The notes: a model not told the origin generated them from the letters alone. DNA of 64,000 bases from Nocardia albiluteola (GCF_018860155.1 NZ_JAHKNI010000013.1:223179-287178), one strand, 5' to 3'. Positions 17,174 through 26,487 are shown, counted from the stretch's first letter. Program-made: numbers and translations.

Positions 17174-17833
17174 TTACTCCAGTCCGTGCTCGATGGCATA
17201 GCGAGTGAGCTCGACACGGTTCGCAAGCTGCAACTTACGCAGCGTGGCCTGCACATGGTTCTCCACCGTCCGATGGCTCACGGTCAGGCGGGTGGCTATC
17301 TGCTTGGCGGACAGGCCCTTGGCGACCAGGCGCAGCACCTCGGTCTCCCGATCGGTCAGGGCCGGAGTGTCCCGCTCGGCCGGGGCGTTGGCGATGCGCC
17401 GGAATTCACCGAGAACCAGCCCGGCCAGGCCCGGGGTGAAGACCGCCTGACCGGCGGCGGTGGCGCGCACGGCGGCGATCAGCTCGGCCGCCGAGGCACT
17501 CTTGACCAGATACCCGAGGGCGCCGGCCTTGATCGCGTCGAGCACATCGGCGCGCTCGGCCGACGCCGACAGCACCAGCACCCGGCTGCGCGGGGATACC
17601 CGCAGCACCTCGGTGGTGGCCAGGGCGCCGTTGCCATCGGGCAGCTGCATGTCCATCAGCACCACGTCCGGCCGCACCGCCGCGGCCCGGCGGGTGGCGG
17701 TGGCGACCCCGTCCGCGGTCGCGGTCACCGTGTATCCGGCCTCGGTCAGATCTCGGGACACCCCGTCCCGCCACATCGGATGGTCGTCGACCACCATTAC
17801 CGAGATCGCCTGCGGCACACCGTCGTCGGTCAT
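17174..17833 (-). CDS. NarL/LuxR-family response regulator (MacR-like)
   Basis: 219 aa. The receiver domain (about 10-125) has the acidic pair D16/D17, phospho-acceptor D61 in LMDMQLPDGNG, switch Ser at VLSASAER and K111 in GYLVKSAS. The C-terminal LuxR-type HTH (about 155-215) reads LTDRETEVLRLVAKG then SAKQIATRLTVSHRTVENHV. ATG at 17833 overlaps the kinase stop by ATGA, so it is co-translated with its kinase. It probably controls its own operon and envelope genes. The target sites are not visible. Confidence 0.9.
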   Translation of the reverse strand: MTDDGVPQAISVMVVDDHPMWRDGVSRDLTEAGYTVTATADGVATATRRAAAVRPDVVLMDMQLPDGNGALATTEVLRVSPRSRVLVLSASAERADVLDAIKAGALGYLVKSASAAELIAAVRATAAGQAVFTPGLAGLVLGEFRRIANAPAERDTPALTDRETEVLRLVAKGLSAKQIATRLTVSHRTVENHVQATLRKLQLANRVELTRYAIEHGLE

Positions 17834-19149
17834 GTCATCACCCTCCGGCCGGGCCGCCCGCGCGGTACCCGGAATTCCCATTCGGTCCCCTCGTCGGTGC
17901 GCAGCCGCGCGACGCCGCCCAGCGCGGCGATCCGCCCGAGGATCGAGTGCGAGACCCCCATCCTGCCCTCGGCGGCGGCCGCGTCCAGGCGCCCCGGCGC
18001 GATACCCGGGCCGTCGTCGCGCACGCTGAGAATCAGCTCGTCGCCGGTATCCTCCAGCAGCACATAGGCTTTCGCGCCGGATCCGCCGTGCCGCACGGTG
18101 TTGGACAGGGCCGCGGCGACCGCCGCGGACAGCTCCCGCGCCACCGCCCCCGCGACGGGCACCGGATCGCCGGGCGCGGAAACGAAGACCGACGGCGTGG
18201 CCTGGACGGCCAGCAACGGACGCAGATCCTCCTGGGCCGCACCGCAATCCGAGCCACGCAACGCTTCCGGGCTCGGCGCGGCGCCCTGCTCGGACAGCAG
18301 CACCCGCAGCGCCACCTCCTGCTCGCTCGCCCGATTCGCCAATTCCGCTGTCGCACCGCCGATCTCGGTGCCTCGCCGGGTGATATAGCTGAGCACCTGC
18401 AGCACCCCGTCGTGCACCTCCCGCGACAGGCGCTCACGCTCGCGGGTGGCGGCGGCCAGCAGCGTGGCCCGCTGCAGCTGGCGCTGGGCGCGGCGGGCGG
18501 TATTGGCGGCCAGGCCCAGCGCCAGTCCGACCGAGACCAGCATCGGCGCGGTCGCATCGGCCCACAGATCCAATTCCCATTGCGCCCGAACGGCAATGCT
18601 CACCGCCGAGATCAGTATCCCCGACAGCACCCCGCCGACCGGACCGGTCAAGATCGCCGCGGAGATCACCACATTGGCCGCCCACATGGTGGTCGGAAGG
18701 GTCTGATGGCCGTGAAACCACCCGTAGCCGGCGACCACGCGGGTGGCCGCCATCAGCGCGATCACCACCACGTGATCCCCGATCACCACCGCCGTACACA
18801 GCCGGACGATCCCGGGGCCCGACGACGGCAGTCCGCGTAACCACGCGGAGCCCTCGGAGGCACCACCGGCGGACAGCAGCACCGCCGAGACGATCGACCA
18901 GACCACCAGCACACCGATCAGCACCCAACTCAGCCCCGGACGGGTGTAGTGCGGCACCGAGGCGATCTGCTGGCCGATCGCATACACCAACGTCACCAGG
19001 CGAAATGCTTGAGCCGCACGCCAGAGGGGCACGGTCGCCACCGCATCGGACGCGGACTCCGCGGCATCGGCGCGGCGCATCGTCACGCCGTCGTCACGAG
19101 GATTACGGGAATGCCGTTGCCACACAGCGGATTCGCGGTCAATCGACAT
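17830..19149 (-). CDS. MacS-type sensor histidine kinase
   Basis: 439 aa. The N-terminal half has several hydrophobic segments (about residues 45-65, 73-95, 115-137, 155-187 and 200-218), a membrane sensor like the DUF5931 region of MacS kinases. The HisKA_3 dimerisation domain carries H246 in LSREVHDGVLQ. The HATPase domain shows the N-box SNTVRHG and the G-box VRDDGPGI near the C-terminus. ATG at 19149 lies inside the last codons of the upstream AI-2E-family gene (11-base overlap), and its stop overlaps the regulator start by 4 bases. The three form a tightly coupled operon. The kinase probably senses membrane or envelope state; the signal is unknown. Confidence 0.88.
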   Translation of the reverse strand: MSIDRESAVWQRHSRNPRDDGVTMRRADAAESASDAVATVPLWRAAQAFRLVTLVYAIGQQIASVPHYTRPGLSWVLIGVLVVWSIVSAVLLSAGGASEGSAWLRGLPSSGPGIVRLCTAVVIGDHVVVIALMAATRVVAGYGWFHGHQTLPTTMWAANVVISAAILTGPVGGVLSGILISAVSIAVRAQWELDLWADATAPMLVSVGLALGLAANTARRAQRQLQRATLLAAATRERERLSREVHDGVLQVLSYITRRGTEIGGATAELANRASEQEVALRVLLSEQGAAPSPEALRGSDCGAAQEDLRPLLAVQATPSVFVSAPGDPVPVAGAVARELSAAVAAALSNTVRHGGSGAKAYVLLEDTGDELILSVRDDGPGIAPGRLDAAAAEGRMGVSHSILGRIAALGGVARLRTDEGTEWEFRVPRGRPGRRVMT

Positions 19150-20443
19150 CGCCGCGCTCGGCGGCCAACCCGGATTCGCCCGCATCGGATCGCGCATCGG
19201 ACACGATGGCATCCGCGCTCGGCGCGGGCACGGTGTACTTGTCCGGATCCGGCGTGTCCGGCTCGGCGTGGAACATGGGCGTGCCCGGCGATCCGCTGTG
19301 GAGCTCCTGGTACAGCTCATCCGAATTACCGGCCAGCAGTGAGTGGATCGCGGTATTCATCACCGCGGCGAAGGGCACCGCCAGCAGACCGCCGACCAGC
19401 CCGTACAGCACCACACCCGTGGTGATCGCCAACACCACCGCCAGCGGGTGGATCCGCACCGCGCGCCCCATCACCAGCGGTTGCAGCACATGGCTTTCCA
19501 GCTGCATCACCGCGATCGTGATGCCCAGCACGATCAGCGCCGTGACCAGCCCCTTGGTCATCAGGGCCAGGAAGACCGCGATGGACCCGGCCAGCAGCGA
19601 ACCGACGATCGGGATGAATGCGCCGATGAACACCAGCGTGGCCAGCGGCAGGGCCAGCGGCACCGAGAGAATCGCCAGGCCCGTGCCGATGCCGATGGCA
19701 TCCACCGCGGCCACGACGACCGTCGCGCGCACGAATCCGATCAGCGATCCGAAGCCCAAGCGCCCGGCGGTGCGCACCCGCTCGCGCTGTGGGGTCGGCA
19801 CCACCCGAGTGACGAAGTTCCAGATCTGATCGCCGCCGTACAGGAAGAAGATCAGGATGAACAGGGTCAGGAAGGCGCCGGTCAGGAACTCGCCGATCGC
19901 GGCGGCGGTGGTCAGCGCGCCGCTGGTCAGCGCGGACTGGTTCTGTTCCAGGGTCTTGACGATGGTGTTGCCCGCGTTGTTGATCTGATCGGTGCTCAGG
20001 TGCAGCGGGCCGTTGATGAGCCAGTCCTGCACGGTGTGGACGCTGGTCTTGAATTCGTCGGCCAGCTGCGGCACACCGGTCACGATCTGCTCGATGACGA
20101 AGGTGAACAGTCCGGCGATCACCCCGAGTGAGCCGACCAGCGCGACGAACACGCCGACGGCGCGCGGCAGGCCCAGTCGCTGCAGCAGATTCACCAGGGG
20201 CACGAGCAGCGCCGCGGCCAGCAGTGCGATGGCCACCGGGATCACCACGGTCGCCAGCCTGCGGGAGATATATCCGATCACGACGACGGACAGCACCAGG
20301 ATCAGCAGCCGCCAGCACCATTCGGCGGCCACCCGCACGAAGGGATGAACCGAATCGGCCGCGGTCCGCCGCACCGCCCCGCCGCCGGGTGCCGCGGCGC
20401 CCGCGTCGCCGGATGTGCCCCCGCCCGAACCCACGTCAGTCAC
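19139..20443 (-). CDS. AI-2E-family transporter (Rv0205-like)
   Basis: 434 aa integral membrane protein of the AI-2E/UPF0118 family (PF01594). The two N-terminal helices are at about residues 38-85, a third at about 90-120, then a periplasmic loop (about 125-210) and the family's C-terminal bundle with the glycine-proline signature IGAFIPIVGSLLAG and FAAVMNTAIHS. A 55-residue hydrophilic Pro/Asp-rich tail follows. GTG at 20443 gives a short Gly-rich leader before the first helix; longer frames run into unrelated sequence. Despite the family name, most members export ions or small molecules or are of unknown function. Coupling to a sensor kinase suggests a sensing or stress-export role, which is inference. 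Confidence 0.85.
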   Translation of the reverse strand: MTDVGSGGGTSGDAGAAAPGGGAVRRTAADSVHPFVRVAAEWCWRLLILVLSVVVIGYISRRLATVVIPVAIALLAAALLVPLVNLLQRLGLPRAVGVFVALVGSLGVIAGLFTFVIEQIVTGVPQLADEFKTSVHTVQDWLINGPLHLSTDQINNAGNTIVKTLEQNQSALTSGALTTAAAIGEFLTGAFLTLFILIFFLYGGDQIWNFVTRVVPTPQRERVRTAGRLGFGSLIGFVRATVVVAAVDAIGIGTGLAILSVPLALPLATLVFIGAFIPIVGSLLAGSIAVFLALMTKGLVTALIVLGITIAVMQLESHVLQPLVMGRAVRIHPLAVVLAITTGVVLYGLVGGLLAVPFAAVMNTAIHSLLAGNSDELYQELHSGSPGTPMFHAEPDTPDPDKYTVPAPSADAIVSDARSDAGESGLAAERGDVD

Positions 20444-20617
20444 CCGGCCGAGCCTATCGGTCCGGCTCACGGCTGGCACGTGACATGGGCTACGGTGGGC
20501 CGGGCGAGCCCGCGGTGCCGGCGGGGTGGGTAAGCACGACGAACCGCCGCAGGACGCTAGATTGGTGACCGTGTCCGCCCCCGGAGATGCCTTGTCGATC
20601 ACACTACCGACCCGTCG

Positions 20618-22192
20618 GTGAGTGCGATGGATGCTGCACACCTCGAGGCGGTCAGGCGGACCATGCACACGCGCTGGCCGCTCTACCTGGCATCGATGCT
20701 GGCCGCCAACGCCTTCGGCGCGATTCTGGTGTGGGCCTTCATCCAGTACGGACTTCCCTCCCCGGAGGGTGCCCCCACCGGCGTGCGGCGCACCGGCCTG
20801 CTGGTTCCCGGACTGGTCTTCGTGATCGGCGGCGTGCTCAGCCTGACGGCGTCGGCGTTGATGCTGCGGCCGGTCATGCGCTGGCAGGTGCGTGGCGGGC
20901 CGCCGAGCCGCCAGGAGCAGATGGCCGCGCTGCACGCCCCGCTGCGCCAGGCCATCGTCCATCTGACGCTCTGGCTGGTGGGCGGTGCGGTACTGGCCGC
21001 GACGATCATCGTGGACACCCCGCAGCTGGCCGGCGCGGTCATCGTGACCGAATGTATGGCCGCCACCATCGTCTTCGGCTTCACCTACATGCTGGGCGAG
21101 CGGATTCTGCGCCCGGTCGCCGCGCACGCGCTCTCGGTGGGCAGCTTCGATCACACCCTCACCCCCGGCGTCGGCACCCGCATGGCCATGACCTGGGGCA
21201 TGGGCACGTTCGCACCGGTCATCGCGATCGTGCTGCTGTGCACCACCCAGATCACCTCGCAGGTGCACTTCTCGGCGCAGTCGCTGGCGGTGTCGATCCT
21301 GCTGCTGTGCGGCGTGGTGATCATGCAGGCGCTGGCCCTGTCCATGCTGACCGCCTCCAGCATCTCCGATCCCGTGCGCCAGCTCTCCCAGGCCATCGAC
21401 CGGGTGCAGGAGGGCGCCCGGGATGTGCAGGTCGAGGTGTTCGACGGCTCCGAGATCGGGCTGCTGCAGGTCGGTTTCAACCGGATGATGGGCGAGGCCG
21501 CGCAGCGCCGCGAGCTGCAGGAGCTGTTCGGCCAGCACGTCGGGGAGGAGGTGGCCCGGCGGGCGCTGGAGTACGGCACCGAACTGGGCGGTGAAACCCG
21601 GTTCGTGGCAGTGTTGTTCGTGGACATGGTCGGCTCCACCGCGACCGCGGCCGAACGGCCGCCGACCGAGGTGGTCAGCCTGCTCAACGAATTCTTCCGG
21701 ATCGTGGTGGATGTGATCGACCGGCACAACGGGCTGATCAACAAGTTCGTCGGCGACGCCGCGCTGGCCATCTTCGGTGCGCCGCTGGACCGGCCCGATG
21801 CGCCGACCGCGGCGCTGGCCGCCGCGCGGGACCTGCGCGAGGCGCTGCGGGAGGTGCCCGGCCTGGACATCGGCATCGGCGTCTCGGCGGGGCTGGCGGT
21901 CGCCGGAAATATCGGTGCGGCCAATCGTTTCGAGTACACGGTGATCGGCGATCCGGTCAACGAGGCATCCCGCCTGACCGAACTGGCCAAGGACCGGCCC
22001 GAGCGGGTGCTGACCTCCGGCAGCGCGCTGTACTTCGCCGACCTGGACGAACAGGAGCTGTGGGAGTCCGGCGACGAGGTGCAGCTGCGCGGGCGGCGCC
22101 GCAAGACCAGGCTCGCCTGGCCCCGGGGGGCGGCCGAGGACATCGCGCTCGATGCGGCCGGGGACACCGACGCACCATCCCCGATAGGCTGA
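20618..22192 (+). CDS. Membrane class III adenylate cyclase with HAMP domain
   Basis: Makes cAMP from ATP. 524 aa: six N-terminal membrane helices (between about residues 17 and 245), a HAMP linker (SSISDPVRQLSQAIDRV, about 247-300), then a class III cyclase domain. The metal-binding aspartates are D336 in FVDMVGST and D380 in KFVGDAALAIF; the transition-state residues lie in GAANRFEYTVIGDPVNEAS. This is the six-helix HAMP architecture of M. tuberculosis Rv1318c-Rv1320c and Rv3645. GTG at 20618 or ATG at 20627 may be used; neither has a good ribosome-binding site. The next gene starts 6 bases after the stop and is probably co-transcribed. Confidence 0.92.
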   Translation: MSAMDAAHLEAVRRTMHTRWPLYLASMLAANAFGAILVWAFIQYGLPSPEGAPTGVRRTGLLVPGLVFVIGGVLSLTASALMLRPVMRWQVRGGPPSRQEQMAALHAPLRQAIVHLTLWLVGGAVLAATIIVDTPQLAGAVIVTECMAATIVFGFTYMLGERILRPVAAHALSVGSFDHTLTPGVGTRMAMTWGMGTFAPVIAIVLLCTTQITSQVHFSAQSLAVSILLLCGVVIMQALALSMLTASSISDPVRQLSQAIDRVQEGARDVQVEVFDGSEIGLLQVGFNRMMGEAAQRRELQELFGQHVGEEVARRALEYGTELGGETRFVAVLFVDMVGSTATAAERPPTEVVSLLNEFFRIVVDVIDRHNGLINKFVGDAALAIFGAPLDRPDAPTAALAAARDLREALREVPGLDIGIGVSAGLAVAGNIGAANRFEYTVIGDPVNEASRLTELAKDRPERVLTSGSALYFADLDEQELWESGDEVQLRGRRRKTRLAWPRGAAEDIALDAAGDTDAPSPIG

Positions 22193-22197
22193 CCCCT

Positions 22198-23379
22198 GTG
22201 ACGGCTCATGGCGAACCGGCTGGCCAATCCGAGCCGCTTCCGGCATCGGGTCGGCGCCGGTTCTGGTGGTTGAGATGGGTGCTCGGCGTCGCCGTCTTCG
22301 CGCTGCTGATCGCCGAGGGCGTCTACCTCTACCCGCGCCTGCACGAATCCTGGCGCAATCTCACCAGCATCCACTGGGGCTGGCTCGCGGCGTGCATCGT
22401 CACCCAGGCGATCTCCATGAGCGGATTCGGGCGGATCCAGAAGCAGCTGCTGCATGCGGGCGGGGTCCGGGTGAGCCAGCGCCGCTCGGTGTCGGTCGTC
22501 TACGGCGCGACGGCGATGGCGGTGACGCTGCCGGCCGGGCAGGTGTTCTCCGCGGCGTTCACCTACCGCCAGACCCGGCGCTGGGGCGCCAGCCCGATCG
22601 TGGCCTCCTGGCAGCTGGTGATATCGGGCGTGGTGGCGGCCGCGGGCCTGGCGCTGCTCGGCGTCGGCGGCGCGGTGCTGGTCGGCGATCGGGTCGGGAT
22701 CTGGAAGGTCGCGCTGTCGCTGGGCGCGCTGATCCTGCTGGTGGTGGCCGGGAACTACACCTCGGGCAATCCCGGATCGCTGCGGGCGCTGCTGCGCCGA
22801 ATCGTGCACCTGGTCAACCGCATCCGGCGGCATCCGGGCGAGGCCGGGATGGACAAGGTCGACGAGATCCTGCACCAGCTCGAGGCGGTGGACCTGAACC
22901 GCCGGGACGGTGCGCTGGTCGTGGTGTGGGCGCTGATGCACCGCCTCGCCGACGTGGCGTGCCTGGCGGCGGCCTGCTACTCGGTGGGCGCACACCCGCG
23001 ACTGGCCGCGCTGATGGTCGTGTTCAGCGTGGGCAAGGCGGTCGGCAGCGTCCCGTTCGCGCCGGGCGGGATCGGCACCGTCGATGCCACTCTCATCTAC
23101 AGTCTCACCGCCGTCGCGGGGCTGCCGTTCGCCCAGGCGGTCGCGGTTGCGGGCCTGTACCGACTCGTCAGCCTGATTCTGGTGGCGATCATCGGCTGGA
23201 TCGTGTTCGCGTTCCTGTTCCGCGGCACGCAGGCCGGCGACGCGGAGCTGGAGCAGGAGTTCGAGGAACGCTCGATGCTGCCCGAACGACGGTATCGCGG
23301 TGAGCCGCAACCGTCTCCGGACGGTCCGGACGACTCCGACGGTCCGCCACAGCCCTCCGCCGGGCCGGATCCCGCGTAG
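22198..23379 (+). CDS. YbhN/UPF0104-family membrane protein (Rv0204c-like)
   Basis: 393 aa with about eight membrane helices, of the lysylphosphatidylglycerol-synthase transmembrane (flippase-like) family. Family features are the paired motif FSVGKAVGSVPFAPGGIGTVDATL (here split around residues 280-303) and YGATAMAVTLPAGQVFSAAF earlier. The last 50 residues are hydrophilic, Pro/Asp-rich and cytoplasmic. It lacks the soluble synthetase domain, so it is not MprF itself. GTG at 22198 starts 6 bases after the cyclase stop. Rv0204c holds the same place in M. tuberculosis, beside Rv0205 and mmpL3. It may move a lipid or polyprenyl-linked intermediate across the membrane, but this is inference. Confidence 0.8.
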   Translation: MTAHGEPAGQSEPLPASGRRRFWWLRWVLGVAVFALLIAEGVYLYPRLHESWRNLTSIHWGWLAACIVTQAISMSGFGRIQKQLLHAGGVRVSQRRSVSVVYGATAMAVTLPAGQVFSAAFTYRQTRRWGASPIVASWQLVISGVVAAAGLALLGVGGAVLVGDRVGIWKVALSLGALILLVVAGNYTSGNPGSLRALLRRIVHLVNRIRRHPGEAGMDKVDEILHQLEAVDLNRRDGALVVVWALMHRLADVACLAAACYSVGAHPRLAALMVVFSVGKAVGSVPFAPGGIGTVDATLIYSLTAVAGLPFAQAVAVAGLYRLVSLILVAIIGWIVFAFLFRGTQAGDAELEQEFEERSMLPERRYRGEPQPSPDGPDDSDGPPQPSAGPDPA

Positions 23380-23433
23380 CCCCGGGGTCCGGGTGCGCCC
23401 GATTCGCACGGGCCGGGCGCTACTGTTCATGGG

Positions 23434-23868
23434 GTGAAGAGACTGGTGCCGTACGTGATCGATGCCGTGCTGGTGATCGTGTTCTGCGTAATCGGGCGCA
23501 ACAGCCACCACGAGGCCGTGATCAGCGCGGGGTTGTTCCGCACGCTGTGGCCCTTCGCGGTCGGGCTGCTGCTCGGCTGGGTGGTGGCGCTGGTGATCCA
23601 CGCCCAGGGCGAGAGCGAACACCAATTCACCCCGGTGCTAGCGGAATTCGATGCCGGGGCGCTCTGGCCCGCGGGCGTCTCGGCCTGGCTGGTCACCCTG
23701 ATCGGGGGCATGGTGCTGCGGGTGGTCAGCGGTCAGGGCGTCGAGTTCAGTTTCATCGTCGTCGCCGCGTCGGTGCTGGGGTTGTTCCTGCTGGGCTGGC
23801 GGGCGCTGTGGCTGGTGATCCGGCGGCGCGGTGGGGTCTCGCGCAAGGGCGCGGCGCGTCCCGAATAG
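23434..23868 (+). CDS. DUF3054 family membrane protein
   Basis: 144 aa with four predicted membrane helices (about residues 5-22, 33-55, 75-97 and 103-125) and a basic tail. The pattern AVLVIVFCVIGRNSHHE followed by FRTLWPFAVGLLLGWV is that of DUF3054, a small actinobacterial membrane family of unknown function. GTG at 23434 starts within 60 bases of the upstream YbhN-like gene, so the two may form one transcript. It ends 39 bases before the stop of a convergent lipoprotein gene. Confidence 0.75.
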   Translation: MKRLVPYVIDAVLVIVFCVIGRNSHHEAVISAGLFRTLWPFAVGLLLGWVVALVIHAQGESEHQFTPVLAEFDAGALWPAGVSAWLVTLIGGMVLRVVSGQGVEFSFIVVAASVLGLFLLGWRALWLVIRRRGGVSRKGAARPE

Positions 23869-23907
23869 CCGCAAGGGCGCGGCGCGTCAACGAATAGCGC
23901 TGCGCGG

Positions 23908-25587
23908 TCAGCTGTCCGGGGTCGCCAACGACTGCAGCATGCGGGTGGCCATGCGCGCGGTCGCGTCGCCGCTGTCGACATCGTCGATGTGGATGGCGAA
24001 GGCCAGATCGCCCATGTTCCCGATCAGCCAGCCGCTGGTGCCCGCGGTCGCGGCGAACGCATTGACGCCCGCGTAGCGGCGCAGGCTCGCCAGGTCCGGA
24101 CCGTCCGCCGCCGAATCACGCAGCATCGCGCGCAGTTTGTCGACGACCGCCCCGGGTAGCTGCGAGAGCTGGGCCTTGGTCGTGGCCGGGCGGCCGATCT
24201 CGATCTGGGGAGGCGTCAGCGCGCCGTGCGAGATGCTGGCCGCCGCGATCGCCATGCCGAAGGTGCTGGCCAGGATCGGGTCCGAGCCGCCGTCCTTCAC
24301 CTGTTCGACACCGGGTCCGGTGATCGGCACCCGGCCGGTGGTCTCGTCGAGGCCGGGCACCTGGAATCCGATGCCGACGCCCAGGCGGGTGGCCGCCTCG
24401 GCCGCGTCCTTCACCGAAACATCTTGCGGCGCCTTGTTTTTCAGGATGGCCGCAGCCGCCTTGAACAGGTCCATATTGCTACCGGCCGGATAGGCGTCGG
24501 TAAAAGCGGGCGAGCCCTGCGCGCTGGCCTGATTGTTCTGTGCGGCCGCGACGACCGCACCCGTGGACGGCTGGATGGCCACGATCGAGGCCGCGGTGCC
24601 GACGCTGACGACCGCGTCCTCCGCCGCGCGCTGCAGCTTCTGGTCCATGGTGGCGGCGATATCGGGCCCCGGCGGGCCCTGCTGCCCGGCCGGCTGGGAG
24701 ATGAACTTGCCGTCCGACCCGAACAGCTGCACACCCCAGCCGGCGTGCGCGTTCCGATTGTCCTGCCACACCTTCTTGTACGCGTCGGTCAGCGGCGACC
24801 AGACCCGGCGATCGGCGACGACCAGCTGCGGCTGCTGCAGCATGACGACGCCGGGAATCGGCGCCATCCGGGGCTGCAGGATCGCGAAATCGTCGTCGCG
24901 CAGGGAGACCGCGGTGATGGGCTTGCCCCGCGAGGCCGAGAGTTGCTGCAGCAGTGAGGGACCGGTGATCAGCGGCGCGACCGGGGAGATGGCGTCGGCG
25001 AGGGCATTGGTGGAGGCGACCGGATCCGGCATCTTGGCCGGATCGAGCGTGATGACGTTGATGTTCTGCTGGGTCATCAGCCGCGCGCCGGTGTTGTCGT
25101 CGACCTTGGGCGCCGGAGTGGCATCGGTGCGGACCAGTTTGACCGAGCGGGTGTTGTCCAGCTGCGGCATCACCACGGTCGGATCCCAGGAAATCCGCCA
25201 GCCGATCGCGAGCTTGCGGATGCTGCCCTGCAGGTCGAAGGTCCAGTCCTTGCCGGGCCCGAAGTTCCAGTCCGCCTTGAGATTGAACATGGATGTCGTC
25301 GCGTCCAGCCCGATGTACTGGGCGACCTGGTAATCGGGTTTGCCGGAGTTGAGCCCGCCGAAGATCTGCTTCAGCGAAGCCGCGGCGCCACCGGGGTAGG
25401 AGGTCAGGTCCGCCGCCCCGGTCGCGTCCTTGTCGTTCAGCAGCTCGGTGAATCGATCGACGATGCCGTGCGGGTCCGTCGGGGTGCTGTCACTGCCACA
25501 CGACCCCAACGTGACCACCAGGACGGCAGCCCCAGCGATTGCCGCTGCACCCTTAACCCGAATGCGGCGGGATCCCCTCACATCCAT
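23908..25587 (-). CDS. PBP-like lipoprotein with NTF2-like domain and degenerate active site
   Basis: 559 aa. The signal peptide has the lipobox LGSC (Cys30), followed by an NTF2-like MecA_N domain (about 40-160), a dimerisation domain, and a transpeptidase-like domain from about 310. This is the architecture of class B penicillin-binding lipoproteins (Rv2864c type). The catalytic motifs look broken. Where PBPs read PGSTFK, this one reads AGSNMDLFK (S370, K376), so S-x-x-K is not formed. Where KTGT is expected it reads TAGTSGW. It may be a non-catalytic regulator or binding protein in cell-wall synthesis. ATG at 25587 has GAAGAG about eight bases upstream; GTG at 25596 is an alternative. Confidence 0.75.
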   Translation of the reverse strand: MDVRGSRRIRVKGAAAIAGAAVLVVTLGSCGSDSTPTDPHGIVDRFTELLNDKDATGAADLTSYPGGAAASLKQIFGGLNSGKPDYQVAQYIGLDATTSMFNLKADWNFGPGKDWTFDLQGSIRKLAIGWRISWDPTVVMPQLDNTRSVKLVRTDATPAPKVDDNTGARLMTQQNINVITLDPAKMPDPVASTNALADAISPVAPLITGPSLLQQLSASRGKPITAVSLRDDDFAILQPRMAPIPGVVMLQQPQLVVADRRVWSPLTDAYKKVWQDNRNAHAGWGVQLFGSDGKFISQPAGQQGPPGPDIAATMDQKLQRAAEDAVVSVGTAASIVAIQPSTGAVVAAAQNNQASAQGSPAFTDAYPAGSNMDLFKAAAAILKNKAPQDVSVKDAAEAATRLGVGIGFQVPGLDETTGRVPITGPGVEQVKDGGSDPILASTFGMAIAAASISHGALTPPQIEIGRPATTKAQLSQLPGAVVDKLRAMLRDSAADGPDLASLRRYAGVNAFAATAGTSGWLIGNMGDLAFAIHIDDVDSGDATARMATRMLQSLATPDS

Positions 25588-25863
25588 ATCGCCCACTCTT
25601 CACTCTTGTCACTCCAGCAACACGGCCAACCGTACCCGAGGAGTTGATCGGCGGTGCCGTCGCGGGACCGTCCGCATTCTCCATGCTCAGCGACCACAAT
25701 AGTGCCCGATTCGCGACTTCCGTCGCACCGGCCACGGATTCCTGATCCGTGTTCACCATTCAATAGACCCGAGTCTGTTCTCCACCAGCGGAATTCCACG
25801 GAGGCATTTGGGCGTAATCTTGTAATCAGTGTTACAACGCTTCAAGGCAAGTGAGGTAGGCCC

Positions 25864-26463
25864 ATGAGACACGGACAAAGAGGACACGGGTTCGGGCGCC
25901 CCGGCGGGTGGCAGCAGGCCGACCTGCCGGACGCCGCCGAGGCGCCGGACTGGTTCGCTGGCAGATTGCCGCGCGAATGGTTCAGCGGCACACCGACGGT
26001 CGACATCGATCGCGACGAGATCGTCGTGGTCGGCACGCTCCGCCCGGAGGCGCCGGCCGATGCGGAGCAACCGGCGGACGCCGAGGCGCCCACCGCGAAG
26101 GTTCCGCGCGCCACCCAGGAGGGGCAGATCGCGCGCTTCCGCGAGTCCACCCGCCCGGCGCGCATGCAGATCGCGCAGGAGGCGCAGGCCCGCTTCGGCC
26201 GCGCGGTCTCCTGGGGCGTGCAGCTCGGCGACGAGCGAATCCTGTTCACCCATCAGGCCGTTCCGGTCATGACCCGGCTGCGCCAGTCCGAGCGCAAGGT
26301 GCTGGACACGCTCGTCGACGCCGGCGTGGCCCGCTCCCGGTCCGACGCGCTGGCCTGGACGGTGAAGCTGGCCGGCAAGCACGCCGAGGAATGGCTCGCG
26401 GAACTGCGCGAGGCGATGACCAAGGTCGACGACCTCAGAGCGGAAGGCCCGCGCGGTCTGTAG
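25864..26463 (+). CDS. Conserved actinobacterial hypothetical protein
   Basis: 199 aa, cytoplasmic, not assignable to a named family. It starts with a disordered Gly/Arg leader, then DAPDWFAGRLP-like and FSGTPTVDIDRDEIVVVGTL phrases (a beta-rich domain at about 25-60). An Ala/Glu-rich linker follows, then a helical C-terminal half with RFRESTRPARMQIAQEAQ and LRQSERKVLDTLVDAGVARSRSDALAW. The last part resembles the ribbon-helix-helix or helix-turn phrases of small DNA-binding proteins, but no definite motif is seen. ATG at 25864 follows an AGTGAGGTAGGCCC leader with GAGG. Probably monocistronic. Confidence 0.65.
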   Translation: MRHGQRGHGFGRPGGWQQADLPDAAEAPDWFAGRLPREWFSGTPTVDIDRDEIVVVGTLRPEAPADAEQPADAEAPTAKVPRATQEGQIARFRESTRPARMQIAQEAQARFGRAVSWGVQLGDERILFTHQAVPVMTRLRQSERKVLDTLVDAGVARSRSDALAWTVKLAGKHAEEWLAELREAMTKVDDLRAEGPRGL

Positions 26464-26487
26464 GCCGCCACGGCTAGGGTGTCCAGC

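Noticed and set aside
20443..22246. Minus-strand extension of the AI-2E-family frame to 22246
   Set aside because: It runs antisense to the adenylate cyclase and lacks membrane or catalytic features; the real start is GTG at 20443.
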